A stretch of DNA of 64,000 bases from Polydactylus sextarius (GCA_016801845.1 CM028923.1:10237001-10301000); one strand, 5' to 3'. Positions 24,280 through 35,674 are shown, counted from the first letter of the stretch. A program made the numbers and translations. Notes: a model not told the origin generated them from the sequence alone.

Positions 24280-24490
24280 ATCACCGATACAGACCTTTTT
24301 CACAGCGGCCATTTTGACTTGTCACAAATAGAATTGCACAGGTGTTACTAATGTCATTACTGGCGGCTCTTCTCTGGTGTATCATGCCAGTGAGCCAACT
24401 GGTGAGCTTATTGCCAGAGCCCTGAATCTGAATCTGGACCAACTGAATGGAAGAGAGCCATCATTTATGTTATTAATTACACCTGCATTT
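24280..24490. repeat. Possible dispersed repeat relic
   Basis: CACAGCGGCCATTTTGACTT, GCACAGGTGTTACTAATGTC, ACTGGCGGCTCTTCTCTGG and GCTTATTGCCAGAGCCCTG appear in an order I recall from other fish introns. There is no second copy in this window, so the assignment is by memory only. Confidence 0.3.
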
Positions 24491-26210
24491 TTCATACCGC
24501 AAAAAGCCAGAACACTTGCCATGAAAAGAGCCTGTAACCAGTCTTAAACAAACTTGTTTTAAATTACTATAACATCATGGAATAGATTGCTGACCCCATT
24601 TATTTCCAAAAAATCTGCCAGCTCTACCCAAGGCCACAGAATTTCTCACTTTTGCCAAAAATATAATGGCACAAATAAATGTTAAACACAGTTTTTGACT
24701 TGATAATTCGTGGTTCATGTTGATTCCAGTAAACTAAGACACCCACAACTGTTCCCTTCTACTTTCCCTCCCCCATGCACTCATGGCTGTTATACCCCCA
24801 CCACACATGCCATGCACACTGTGATAGCAACGGGGGCATTGTGATCTCAACTCAATGTGGACAAACTGAGCTACAGTGTCAAAGTGTAGTATACTTGTAG
24901 CTGTGTGGGCAGCGGCACATGTTTTCTGCTGGTTTCTTGCTGTGAATATGAATGTAAACACATCTAACAAACTCTGCATGGCAGATGTCAGGGACACGAT
25001 GCAGCAGGGAAGAAGACACTTCTTACATGCAACATGATGACAGCCTGTGAGATGTGCTGTGGTTTCCTGCAACATAGATAATAACAACTTATTTATTGAT
25101 ATACATTTGTATGCAAAGATTCCTCTTGATGACTGTTGATACAGAATGTGCTTCAGTAATTAATTTACAAGTGCCCACGCTCATTCTCACAAATGACAAT
25201 CTATTAGATGACTGCAAGCTCTCTAAAGTGATCGTAGGCAGGATGACAAAAAGAAACTGCAGTTACTGTTTTTGTTTTTGTGCACTTGATGGTTAAATTG
25301 AATGATGGATCAATCTGTGAGACCAAACAAACATTTGAGAAGATCTACAATTTGAAAGGAGAATATATAATGTTCAATAATATGAAGGGACACAAATAAA
25401 AAGCCACAGGTAACTCCCATAGCAAGTGGGTGGAAGTATAAATTGTTTTCTGCAATGTTTTCTGATCCAATAAGTAACCTACCCAATGTGTTATTCCCAG
25501 GGGTGTGTTTTGTTTCCACATACCCCCTCTTCCTACAAGCCTGACTCTCATTTACATTGGAAAACATATCTTGTAAATTAATGAGCAGAAGGTTGCATTT
25601 AGAGGCATAATGCAGCATCTGTCCCTTAAGCTACTAAAGCAGACACGATTGGAAGTTGGGCCAATATGCCAAGTGTTTTTCTACCAGATTGGCCTCTCAT
25701 TTTAAGTTGTAAGTTTGTAAATGCTGACAGGTGTTGTGTTGATACTCCAGTACAGTTTATATATACATAAATATGTATATATACTGTGTTTGAATTTGTT
25801 TCACATGGTAGCTGAATGTGGAACAATGCTGTTTTTTTCTGTGAAAGTTACTTTCATGCAGGTGAATTTGGTCATAGTTGAAGAGTTCATCAAATGAAAA
25901 CTGAATCTAAAAATAAGTGAACGGGACATCAGCTGAATGGGAGCATGAGTGAAGTAGTGCAGACAACAAGAGAGTTGGAGTCAAAGAAGAAGAAGGTGGA
26001 TGGTGAAAAGTTTTTGAGAGATAAAGTTCAAAGTAGACCTTAGCATCTCCTCCTTCTTACTGTTAGAGACCAGGATAAGTTCAGTCACACATTAAAGGTA
26101 TAGTAGGAAAGTTAGGTAAGGTATAGTAGAAAGGGAAAAAAACAACAAAACTATATTTATACATCAAATCACTGCTGATTTGTAGGTGACTGTCTAAGTT
26201 ACAACAGTAC
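24491..26210. other. Noncoding DNA, nothing recognised
   Basis: No gene. The 117-codon minus frame at 24734-25087 and the 102-codon minus frame at 25310-25618 show no known domain, start context or splice support. Confidence 0.5.
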
Positions 26211-26213
26211 AAC

Positions 26214-27026
26214 AACCTGCCTAACACTGGGTAGGCACCTCTTTGGAGGCCTGGACTTCACTAGACCTCTGAAGGTAAAGCTGTGGTACATGGCACCAAA
26301 ACATTAGCTGTATATTCTCCATCCCCTATAAGCTGCAAGGTGCAGCCTCAATTGGACTTGTTTGTCCAAAACACCCCTTAGATGCTTGATTGACTTGTTG
26401 ACTTGGAGCCAAGTCAACACTTTGAACTCACAAAAAAGGATGCTGCCATTACGAAATACTGCTTCCATTAAAGCATGAATTTGATCTGCAACAACGTTTA
26501 GGTAGTTTCTGTCAAAGTAACATTAACATGAATGACATGACCCAAGGTTTTCTAGAACATTGCCCGACCATCACACTGCTTCCATCAGTTCACCTTCTTC
26601 CCTTTCTGGTCTGTAGCCACGCAGCCTCATTTGCAACAAACTGAGGTCCATTGTGTGTTCTTGCACATTTTTATCAGAATTAGTCTTAACTTTTTCATCA
26701 GTTTGAGCTGCAGTAGCTCTTCTGTTGGAATGAACCACACAGACCAGCCTTCACTTTCCGCGGTCATCGGTCAAGCCTCAACCACCCATGACCCACTCAC
26801 CAATTTACAAGTTTTCCTTCCTAGGGCCACTGTTGGTAGGGTCTATACATTGCAGACCAGGAACATGTCTCTCACATCCTTATAATTCCCATCCTTACTG
26901 CTTTCAACAGATCAGCTGGAGATACTGGTTGGACAATATATCCCATCCACTGACAAGTACCATTTCCTCCAGTTCATTGTTATTCACTTCATCTGGCATC
27001 TGGTGTAATGTTACAGCTGATCAATG
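26214..27026 (-). pseudogene. Tc1-like transposon relic (lineage 1)
   Basis: Decayed, internally deleted Tc1/mariner-type transposon; the transposase reads on the minus strand. The clearest coding remnant is near 26330-26430, where minus-strand translation gives FKVLTWLQVN, then SIKHLRGVLDKQVQL. This corresponds to the family's 'EFKVLTW...PIEHLWDVLDKQV' segment near the third catalytic acidic residue, here E to K. Plus-strand words CACTAGACCTCTGAAGG, GGCACCAAAACATTAGC, CAACAACGTTTAGGTAG and ACCCAAGGTTTTCTAGAACA also match this element, as does the end TGTTACAGCTGATCAATG. Full-length relatives are about 1.2 kb. Judged against them, two deletions remove the regions holding the first and second catalytic aspartates, so the copy is dead. 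Confidence 0.85.
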
Positions 27027-27689
27027 AATATATACAATACATTTGGAGCTTTGGTTTAATTTATTTTTCTGCCGTGGTAGTACTCTTTACAACAGTGTTC
27101 TTAAGGCAGTAATGGCTAACAATATCATTACTGTAATTTGATTGGTCCAGTATGTCTTTAGGCATGCACTTTATTATCTCAGTTCCAGTAGTCACACAAG
27201 CAGTTAACCAGCTGGTGTTATGACATAGCAGTAGCTTCAAGCTCACCACTTATCTGCACTTTAATTACTCTAAGTCTTTCAAACAGCTTTGCCAACTTAA
27301 AAATTTGATTTTATTTGGTCTCATTTGATTTGGCTACTTTAAGACCCCTTTAGCAACTGTTTTTCAAAAAAACAGCCAAACAACTTTTTTTGGCAGATCT
27401 TAAAACCTTCATGTTTCTCTATTGAAGAGGGTTGCCAGTATTTGTAAGTGAATGTGCTTCTACGTGGCTATGGCTCCCCAGACTCACTGTGTTCACTGAG
27501 AGGGGGCAGAAAAGCAACAAACTCAGCCAAGCAATCATCATTGATCTCCATTGTTTATCCAGGGAACTCATCCTTCTTGGTTGAACCTCTTATTTATGAC
27601 AGTTCAGTTCCATGGTCTATATCCACCGTCTTTAAAGGTTTTTTCCAGAAATAACAGTAGATTAGATCTTCATGTGCAGGAGTGGTCTT
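27027..27689. other. Noncoding DNA, nothing recognised
   Basis: No gene or known repeat seen between the Tc1 and LINE relics. Confidence 0.5.
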
Positions 27690-27985
27690 AAGGTTTAGGT
27701 GGTCTTCCGGGGGCACCCTTAGGGTCTGGACCATGCTTCCCACAGCAGGACATGTTCCATGTCTGGTTTGAACCTGGTGATGTGGCCAACCAGCCACAAC
27801 CGTTTAGCCTCACTGGTTACTGAAACCGTTGGCGGTGCAGTGAGCTGCAGCGTTGCAGACCCAATGGTACCACCTCAGGCCTACTATCCTGCACAGACAG
27901 CTGGCATCGAAGACATCCAGACATCTTTCCAGATTCATGCACAGCATCCATGCCTAGGCAGCATACAGGATGACAGATGTAACCA
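27690..27985 (-). pseudogene. LINE reverse-transcriptase C-terminal relic
   Basis: Minus-strand translation, in two or three frames because of frameshifts, gives VILYAA*AW (like the 'V(L)LYGSETW' block), LERCLDVFDASCLCRIVGLRW (like 'LERRLDxFDxxCLRRIxGxRW'), then AKRLWLVGHITRF (like 'RRLRWxGHVxRM'), and finally RVPPEDHLNLKTTPAH, close to the 'GRP..RFKDxLKxxL' end. The order and spacing are those of the end of LINE ORF2. It carries stops and frameshifts and is GC-richer than its surroundings. The exact LINE clade cannot be fixed from this piece. Plus-strand open frames here (27448-27654, 27759-27998) are shadows. Confidence 0.72.
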
Positions 27986-28735
27986 GACTGTTTGCTAATA
28001 GTTTATTGACAGCAATGTGTGAGTTTCATGTCATGTAAGTCATGTAACAGGACTTGCAGGCTGTAACAACAGACAACAGAAGTTGACTGAGTGTCTACTA
28101 GGAAATTCAGCTCTAAAAAATTAGTCAGCCACAGCCAAAGGCATGTCCACAAAGGTTTCATGGTCTTTATAAAATAAAAAAGATAAATGTGCACAATAGT
28201 TGCAGTGTCATGGTTTATATTTCCTCACAAAAAGTGAGGAAAATAGAAATTTCAGTTGTGCTGTAAAAATCATAAATCATCAGTATTTCTTAAGTATTTA
28301 TTTTCTTACACTGTGTGGAATTTTTTCACTGTGCATGTGTGTTTTTTATTAAAAACACACAGATAAAAACTGACACAGGCTGGTGAAGATGTACATACAT
28401 CTATGCTGGTTATCTCTCACAAAAAAAAAAACTTTAAAAATTCCCATTCTTACAGGCATGACTGGCCCCAAAATGCATTTTCTTTAAAAAAAAAAAAAAA
28501 AAAAATAGTCAAAAACCCAATCTGTGACATTTTCCACAGTTTCAAAATCTGTATATTTCCCCACCGGTGTGGTTTAAAACTTGATTGATTTTGACTGCTC
28601 ACAGCTTGCTTGCTTTGTTGTTCGTGTATGTTGTAGGATGCAGTCTCACCTACACTCTGTTATTTGGCTTAAACCATTGTGGAGGAAAAAATGACTCACT
28701 ATTCTTTCATCATCTTGTACCCATTTATTTCTGCT
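27986..28735. other. Noncoding DNA, nothing recognised
   Basis: Includes A-rich runs at 28421-28440 and 28486-28505 and no recognisable gene. Confidence 0.5.
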
Positions 28736-28790
28736 CAGGATCACAGCAGGAATTGGAGCCAAACCCAGCACCCACTGAACGGAAGGCAAC
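28736..28790 (-). mobile_element. LINE 3'-tail fragment, minus orientation
   Basis: AGGATCACAGCAGGAATTGG, AGCCAAACCCAGC and ACCCACTGAACGGAAGGCA match the complement of the tail fragment at 29893-30000 (GCCTTTAACTCATTATTGCC, TGGAATTGGCTCCAGCCCCC). It is probably the same retrotransposon tail in the opposite direction. Confidence 0.55.
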
Positions 28791-29275
28791 AATAACAGCC
28801 TGGATAGCTGAGCTTCAACCGCGCCAATTCTCACCAACAGACAGTAATTGTGTTTGCCATATGCACTGTATAAAATTAAGTTTGCTTTACTACACTTTAG
28901 CATGAGAAACACTTTAGTTTTTACCAATACTCTGCATGTTCCATGTGTGACATTGTCCACCGATAAGGGTGAATTTTTACTACATAAACACATCCGTCAC
29001 ATTTGACATTTGGCAGTTTTCTGAACACTTGTCTTTTTCTGTCTGTCTGTTTTTGTCCTACATTTGTCCTAATACATTTTTCCTCATCTCTCCCTAAGAC
29101 TCATTTCTTGATCTTGCACAAACATTCCAGGAATATGTCTTTCCTTCTTCCCTTCATCCCTCAATCAACTGTTTTTGCTGGCATAAATATGGAAAACACT
29201 GAAGGCAGGTACTGTAAAAATAATTTGCATACACAATATATGACAACTGGAATGAGGCTTTCCCCAATGGATGTT

Positions 29276-29279
<4 letters not shown>
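28791..29279. other. Noncoding DNA, nothing recognised
   Basis: No gene. A 106-codon plus frame (28585-28905) and a 115-codon minus frame (28646-28993) overlap each other and the LINE tail, and show no host domain. Confidence 0.5.
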
Positions 29280-29310
<31 letters not shown>

Positions 29311-29373
29311 AGACACATTTTTTTTTGTCATTTTATTTATTTATTTATTATTATTATTATTATTTTTTTTTTT
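29280..29373. repeat. Poly(T), (TTTA)n and (TTA)n tract
   Basis: T29 run, then T-rich sequence, then TTTA and TTA units, then T11. This fits a decayed poly(A) tail of a minus-oriented retroelement or simple-repeat expansion. Confidence 0.9.
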
Positions 29374-29892
29374 GCCAAAAAATGTCATAAAACATTTAGT
29401 ATCCTAGTTCATTAAGTTTTAAGGCATCTTAGGGACAAACAGTAATGGTACTAAAAGGCAGCAGCATTTGCTGTGCTCAGTATTTTACACAAATGTCTGA
29501 AGGGAAGAAAACAAAATAATGTGCACTATGGGATAAAGAGAAACAAAACAAAAGAAGAAGCTACACTTATTTTGGAAGCAGTTTCATTTTTGCCACCTTG
29601 AAAATGACTGGCTGAAATGTGAATTTAAAAGATGAGATTTCAGCTGCATCTGAATGAACAGAGGAGGCGTATTCTGGTTGATACTCTCTTAAACTCTCTT
29701 GATGTCTGATGTCAATCTTTATGGCAAAACAGGATTACTGTGACTGAAGCCTGAACTTCTTAGATTTAATATGATCTATTTCTGTTAGACAACATTGTAT
29801 ACTATTTTTCATTCTATTTACACTGGTTTTGCTTACCTTGACTTCTTGACTACGAAGTCTCACATGAATCATTGTCTCTATATCAACCTGAT
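29374..29892. other. Noncoding DNA, nothing recognised
   Basis: No gene or known repeat. Confidence 0.5.
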
Positions 29893-30000
29893 GATATATT
29901 GGCAACCTGTCCGGGCTGTACCCTGCCTTTAACTCATTATTGCCTGGAATTGGCTCCAGCCCCCTCACACCCCCCAAAGGATAAATAGTAAAGCTAATGG
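29893..30000 (+). mobile_element. LINE 3'-tail fragment, plus orientation
   Basis: TTGGCAACCTGTCCGGGCTG, TACCCTGCCTTTAACTCATT, CTGGAATTGGCTCCAGCCCC and AAGGATAAATAGTAAAGCTA with ATGG are the well-known 3'-terminal words of a very abundant fish retrotransposon tail, which normally ends in a tetranucleotide (ATGG)n array. Here it runs straight into a TTGG array, consistent with that tail. I think it is an RTE-type LINE tail or a SINE using it; the exact family is not certain. Confidence 0.7.
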
Positions 30001-30152
30001 GTTGGTTGGCGGGTTGGTAGGTTGGTTGGTTGATAGGTTGGTGGGTTGGTGGGTTGGTTGGTAGGTTGGCTGGTTGGTGGGTTGGTGGGTTGGCTGGTTG
30101 GTTGGTAGGTTAATTGGTTGGTGGATTGGTGGTGGGTTGATTGGTTGAGTTG
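29998..30152. repeat. Degenerate (GGTT)n tetranucleotide array
   Basis: About 150 bp of GGTT units with G(G/C/T)GGTT variants. On the minus strand it encodes NQPT-type repeats, which accounts for two apparent open frames at 29965-30209. It directly extends the retrotransposon tail, so it is probably an expanded and mutated (ATGG)n tail. Confidence 0.92.
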
Positions 30153-30619
30153 AGTGGTTAAGTTCTTGTTTAATTTTTGAACCACAATAACAGTGGTAAT
30201 GCAAGACATAAGCTAAAATCCTGTTTTTCCTTCAATTAGATCTACATTAGATTAGATCTGTGAAAATACAAATTTACACGTAAAGCTTTGAAAATACTGT
30301 TGTAACTAAATACATAGAAGTATTATCTGCAAAATGTCCTTCAGGTACTTAATGCAGACGACTGCCCCCTTGATGATTAAACTATTACATATTATATCAT
30401 CAGATTATTAATACTCATGCAGTCATGTGTAGCAGGATGTTATTGCAGCAGCTGGTTGAGAGGGAGCCCATTACTAATGTTTGTTTATATAATTAATAAG
30501 GTACTATTAATAACCCATTATCATTATTATTATTGTTATTGTTTATAACCTCTATCTTGTTCTGTTCTATTTTTTATCCCTCTTATTCATAATCTGTTTC
30601 ATTTTTCATCTTTTATTCA
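30153..30619. other. Noncoding DNA, nothing recognised
   Basis: AT-rich, TTATTATTATTATTG words at 30520-30540. No gene. Confidence 0.5.
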
Positions 30620-30682
30620 TTTTTTTTTACTGAGATGACAATTTCCCCACTGTGGAACAAATAAAGGAAATTGAATTGAATC
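30620..30682 (+). mobile_element. LINE 3' end with poly(A) signal
   Basis: GATGACAATTTCCCCACTGT, GGAACAAATAAAGGAAATTG and a short AATTG/AATTGAAT repeat. The 'AATTTCCCC...GTGGG..(A)ATAAA' ending with a short tandem tail is typical of fish LINE 3' ends. AATAAA lies at 30660-30665. Only the terminal ~60 bp are recognisable. Confidence 0.6.
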
Positions 30683-31849
30683 TTTTTGTAATAGGTTCAC
30701 CTGCTAATTATTTTCTTCCTCATGATCTTGAACACAGTGAGACATGCACAACGCAGTCAAATTGTCATTTTGTCAGCCTATAATTTTGTAGCTGTAATTA
30801 TCACAAAATTTCTGCAGTAGAAAATCTGCACACATATTCACTGATTTAGTCCCTTTTCCCTATTTTTGTTTTTTCTGCTTAGATTGTTTGTTTTACTAAA
30901 AAAGTCCCTCAGGAATATGTTTTAGTTTTGAATACACCCTAAAGGGAAAATGCTGGACTGACCAATAGTAAGTAAAAAATAATACATTTGATTGTAATAG
31001 CATGTAATAGTAGTTTAGGGAATCTGCCCGATTGCAATTCCTCTGCTGCACAGAATCAGCTGCTTGTAGTAAGTGTAACTTTTTAATTGCAATAAAGGGT
31101 TAAAGTTGCTTACACGAGCAGTTTGTCTGAAAACTTTATTCAAATACCCCCTTTGCTTTTAATTGGCTACCTGTAGCCACATTTTTGTTTAATCTAAGTG
31201 CTGATACAACATTAAACTTTGCCAAATGGCAGTTAAATGTGGTATATGGGTCCTGGTGGAGACATGTAAATAGGATGCATTGAAAACTTGCTGTGAAGAG
31301 ATGCTCTCTGAGGGGAGTCAGTTTTGTTGGTTTGTTTGACTCGAGAGCTTCTCCTTCATTACCCCTGCTAGGATACAGGAACTTAAAATATGATTGATTT
31401 TTTTTTTTCTCTTTAACTTCCTCCGGTCATGCAAAAAGTCAGGTCAACAAGAGGCTTTCGTTAAAGAATAAAAAAAAAAAAAAGAAAGAGAAAGAAAGAA
31501 AATAGTGTGATAATGAAACGATCCAGCCTATCATTTAATATCAATCAAACAGCATGACATGCATAATGAACACGGCCTTTTTGCTGAGTCACAATGCAGA
31601 AGTATTCCTGGAACTTATTTAAAAAAAAAAAAAATCAATTCAAATCAGTGCTGCTCTTTTTACTTAGCATTATTAATACACTGTATACAACAGACAGTTG
31701 TTTTTATGGCCAGTATGAAATAGAACGCAGCTGAAAAAACTCATTTAGCGTACTGTTCGACATACAAAATTACTGTGGCCATTTTATTCATTAACCTGCA
31801 TTAATAAAACATTTTAAGAATAAATAATATATCGACCCATTCTTTTATA
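30683..31849. other. Noncoding DNA, nothing recognised
   Basis: No gene. A-rich tracts at 31469-31501 and 31620-31635. Confidence 0.5.
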
Positions 31850-32240
31850 ACACAAACTTGAGTTTAATTGAGATTTTTCCTGCCCTGTTGTATCATTTAT
31901 AAACCATCAAACGACTCATTAGGGTTCAGTGGCTTCTCTTGATTGGTGTATTTTATAGATGTATTCATCTCTGATACAGTAGGTATTGATTGCTATAATG
32001 AAACTCCTTTGAAACTACACATACACACACGAGGCTGTTCGGGAGCCCTCAGGCATTTGTAAGTCTTTCTGCCCGTTTTATGACCCATTGTCATGTACTG
32101 CAGCTCTTTAATTGCCGTATCGGAGAACAAACTGTTCATTTGGCAGTGTGAACAATGAGACGGAGCTTCTATACAGTTTAATGGAGGTTTGTGATTACAG
32201 ATTGTTTAACCCGGAGCACATGTACTTGTGAGATATAGCT
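31850..32240. other. Candidate conserved noncoding element
   Basis: Repeat-free, mixed-composition block with words such as TCTTTAATTGCCGTATCGG, ATTAGGGTTCAGTGG, TTGATTGGTG, TTATGACCCATTGTCATG and GTGAACAATGAGAC (SOX-like AACAAT). It contains no open frame and no mobile-element signature. The call is a reading of texture only, and conservation cannot be measured from one sequence. Confidence 0.3.
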
Positions 32241-34740
32241 TCATCAGTGGAAGAAGAAGAAAAGGATGAATGCTGATGTAATAAAACCAACTAACCAACT
32301 CCTGCCCGTAACTTTATTACTTTACTTTAAAGAATGACAAGCATTATATTTGAAGTAGGGTTAACATAATAACAGCATTAGACAAGTATGACATCATGCC
32401 GTATTCGCATTCTGTCTGGCGTCAGCCCGTTTTAGCCCTTTTGTGTGTTTGACTGTCACAAACTCTCTGAGCTCAAACGTACAGTATTTTAAATTCAAAT
32501 CCAAATCCCTATGAAGCTGTTCTCATTTACATGACAGACACACGAGTGAACGACAAAAACAACTGCGCTCTGGGCTGTGTGTCTACATGCAAAATAATCA
32601 CACACAGAGAAAGTTACGTCTGGGACACTGTCCGAGTCGTGTGTGCATTGCATCTCACGGAACTGCTGTTCTTCACATGTGTGTGTGTCCACCACTGAAA
32701 CTACATCAAAATGAGTCATCCTTATATAATTTTGCATGTATTACATTAATATGATTATAAATAGATCTCCTCCCTGACTATTTTTTTTGCTGGGAAGTGT
32801 TCATGTCCAGCATGAAATATAGACAAGATGCCCAAACTCCGGTGGCAACTTTGCCTGTAAACATTGTAAATGAGGCTGTTCACACCAATTCATTTGGGTT
32901 TCCCTCATTATGCAATCATGCATAATTCAGCCGACCAATGGCGTAACTCTGTCGCGGTCAACACTGTCGTTCACTCATTCTCACTCGTAAACACACTCAC
33001 TCATTCTGTAGTTACAACAGTATTGTTGACTTGGGGAAAAAATGGCATTGAAAAACACAGAGTGTGAAATTGAACGTTTTAATTTTTGATACTGAATGTT
33101 AGAAAAAAATAAATAATTAATTTGAAATATTGCTCACTGGTTAAATAACATTTTTGAAATTTCTTTTAAATAAATCAGTTTATTTTTTTCAGTCTCATTC
33201 ATTAATATTTGAGGTCATTCCTAAATTGCACTTTTTTTAGTTTTTTTTTTTTTTTTTTTAACAGTTCACAGATCTTTTTTTTTTTCAGATTTTATTTTAA
33301 AAATTAAGTTTCAGATATTAGGAAATATAAGGGACAGGTGTCAGGAAGTCTGCCACCTGTCAGTAAAGTGCAGTATAGTATTACTAACTAATATTTTTTT
33401 ATTTTATTTTTTGTCTGAGCAACACCAAAGATATTATACAGTTATGTGTTCACTTAAACAATGAATTGAACCTAGGTTAATGAGTTAGTTTGATGAGTTG
33501 TTGAGAACTAATTTAAAGCCACTGTGTGATAAACATGGGAACTCAACCTTTTTTAAATAAATTCTTTTTGAGAAATTATCTGCTGCACAAATGAGCTAGC
33601 TCAAATGTTGAGCTGAATGTAACAAGCAGTCTTGATAAGATAAGGAAGAAAAATACATGGAATAAAATCAGCAATATCTGGTTCAGCTGTATCGATCTAT
33701 CTTTCTTTTTTCAAAAAAACTGTCCCTTGTGTGTGCAGGAATAAAATAGCCATGATAGATAATAATAAATAATAGAGTGCAATGCCAAATGAGTGGAGTA
33801 CTCTTTTCATAGTAGTGATAAACTAAATCAATGAGTAATACTACATTCATTTCATCTCATCAGTGATGGAAAATAATAAGATAAACATTGACTTTTTTTG
33901 GACCCACTCACTGTTGAAGCCTCATATTACCTTTGATTGAACTGTAGAAAACATTTCAGCACAGACGGATCGACACTGAAGTTGGTCCTCTATATCTGAC
34001 ATGTCTTTACAGCCAATATGGACACAGGCAATGAGGGACATGTAACTGATGTGTCATGGTTTCACGGTGCAAGTTGGGACAAACATACATCTACAAGAAA
34101 AATAGTATTCAGTCATTAATATTCTTTACCATATATGTAAACGAAAACTAAAAAGGTATAAACAAAATGACAGTTGTTTATTTGCCCGACATATTTACAG
34201 TTTACACTACTCCTGTCTCCTAGTAACAACAAAAATAGTACATGTTGGGAGAAATAATAAAATCACTGTAAATGTTATATTTTGCATCTAAAATATTATA
34301 TAATTCTCTTCCACTGTGCCTAGCTTTAATTGTATGTCATATTCACAGATGTGAACGTCACCTGGGCGCAATGCATTTTGGGATATGTTGAGCTGTGAAG
34401 AGTCAAATGTTGTTAACCTTTCTGGATAAGTAGGCAGGGTTTGTCAGTCACATTTAAAGGAGCCTTCAAAATGGGACGGCATCGTAGCGAACCATTGACG
34501 TACACGGCCGTCAAATCCAGCCTTTGAAGGATGTACACTTTATATGTAAGTAGATATATGACCACTTTTTCCACATAACACTGGGTTTCTATTAAAGGTA
34601 AGAGTCTCATTGAGATTAAAATCTCTATTTCAAGTGTGACCTGGTCGAGCAGCAGAGACATACTCCCACAGTCCAGAACCAAAGGATCAAACAGTGGACA
34701 TCAGTCTCATCACATCACTTGTCACACTTGTGCACAGAAT
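32241..34740. other. Noncoding DNA, nothing recognised
   Basis: No gene. T-rich runs at 33234-33260 and 33275-33300. GCGCAATGCATTTTGGGATAT at 34366-34386 is a word common in vertebrate repeats but too short to assign. Confidence 0.5.
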
Positions 34741-34741
34741 A

Positions 34742-34742
34742 G

Positions 34743-34781
<39 letters not shown>

Positions 34782-34795
34782 ATCACACACACACT
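34742..34795. repeat. Compound (CT)n-(CA)n microsatellite
   Basis: About 7 CT units, 12 CA units, then a short interrupted CA run. Confidence 0.95.
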
Positions 34796-35079
34796 CTTCT
34801 GCGCTCACTTCCCCTCTCTTGACTGAATGCTTAGTCTATCTGTCTCCATGGGGACTGTCTCCTAGCTACACACACACTTTGACGGCCGCGCACACACTTG
34901 TCCCATCCCATTTCTCCCCTGGCTGATCAAAAGCAAAGCACTGTCAATCATACACACGCCCCTTCAATCTGGACTTTGTCCTTGGTTATAGAAAGCAGTC
35001 ATCCTCTCTATTTCTTTTTTGGTTTCTTCCATCCTTTCCTTCATTCTGCCTGCTGTCTGTCTCAGCCTCCCCACAGCAC
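34796..35079. other. Noncoding DNA, CT-rich
   Basis: Pyrimidine-rich on the plus strand with CACACA words. No gene. Confidence 0.5.
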
Positions 35080-35345
35080 TCTCATATCAAAAGCCAAAGC
35101 GAGGACAGCTTTCAGGCTGTGGATCTAAACAGCGGGCGGCCGTCATGGCAGGAGGTGAATTAATCCACCCTGGCATTTGAAACCCCCAGGCCCCTTCCAA
35201 ACAGTTACATCTGTGTGGACCCCCTGTATCCTCACCAGTTAATGCACGCCAGGCGCTGATGTGAACAATGACACAGTTAAAGTAATCTGTCATCGCTCAA
35301 CAATTAATGATAGATGGTGACAATTTGCACTTGTTCGCCAGCGTT
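35080..35345. promoter_or_regulatory. Candidate enhancer with TALE/HOX-type motifs
   Basis: Repeat-free block of balanced composition. In its 3' half it has CTGTCA (35287-35292, MEIS/PREP type), CAATTAATGA (35301-35310, homeodomain core), TGATAGATGG (35308-35317, fits the PBX-HOX consensus TGATNNATGG) and TGACA (35318-35322, second MEIS/PREP half-site). AACAAT, a SOX-type core, lies at about 35264. Motif clusters arise by chance in AT-rich DNA, so this is a hypothesis that rests on clustering and absence of repeats. Confidence 0.35.
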
Positions 35346-35674
35346 TTTTCCTTTTTTTTGGAAGGTAACTGCTGATTGTTTATGATTTAAAGGCAGATCA
35401 GAGCTGTCATTGTGAGGGGATTTTTCTTTTTTTTTCTTTCCACAGCTCCATATGCTGATTTTTACTGTGGCCCATGCTTTTTGGCTTTCATATGGGAGAA
35501 TATTCCAAGGCATTGTTCTGGTGTACCCAGTCTGTTTCGTTCTTCTTCACATATCAGACAGCATGAATCTACTTTATAATTAACTTTCAGTAAATTTTGC
35601 CAATTTATCTAAAATTAAAAAAAAAGAGCATTATGGTCAGATTTATGGTGAGTGGGATTATTAGATATCAAAGC
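35346..35674. other. Noncoding DNA, nothing recognised
   Basis: No gene; T-rich tracts at 35345-35360 and 35423-35440. Confidence 0.5.

Noticed and set aside
24734..25087. 117-codon minus-strand open frame with many Cys and His residues
   Set aside because: The Cys/His residues have no zinc-finger spacing and nothing in the flanks suggests exons.
28585..28993. Overlapping plus and minus frames of 106 and 115 codons
   Set aside because: They overlap each other and a LINE tail fragment. Neither has a domain.
29998..30152. CRISPR array or satellite with spacers
   Set aside because: Units are contiguous 4-bp repeats without spacers, and the genome is evidently eukaryotic.
29965..30209. NQPT-repeat 'proteins' on the minus strand
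   Set aside because: Direct translation of the GGTT tetranucleotide array.
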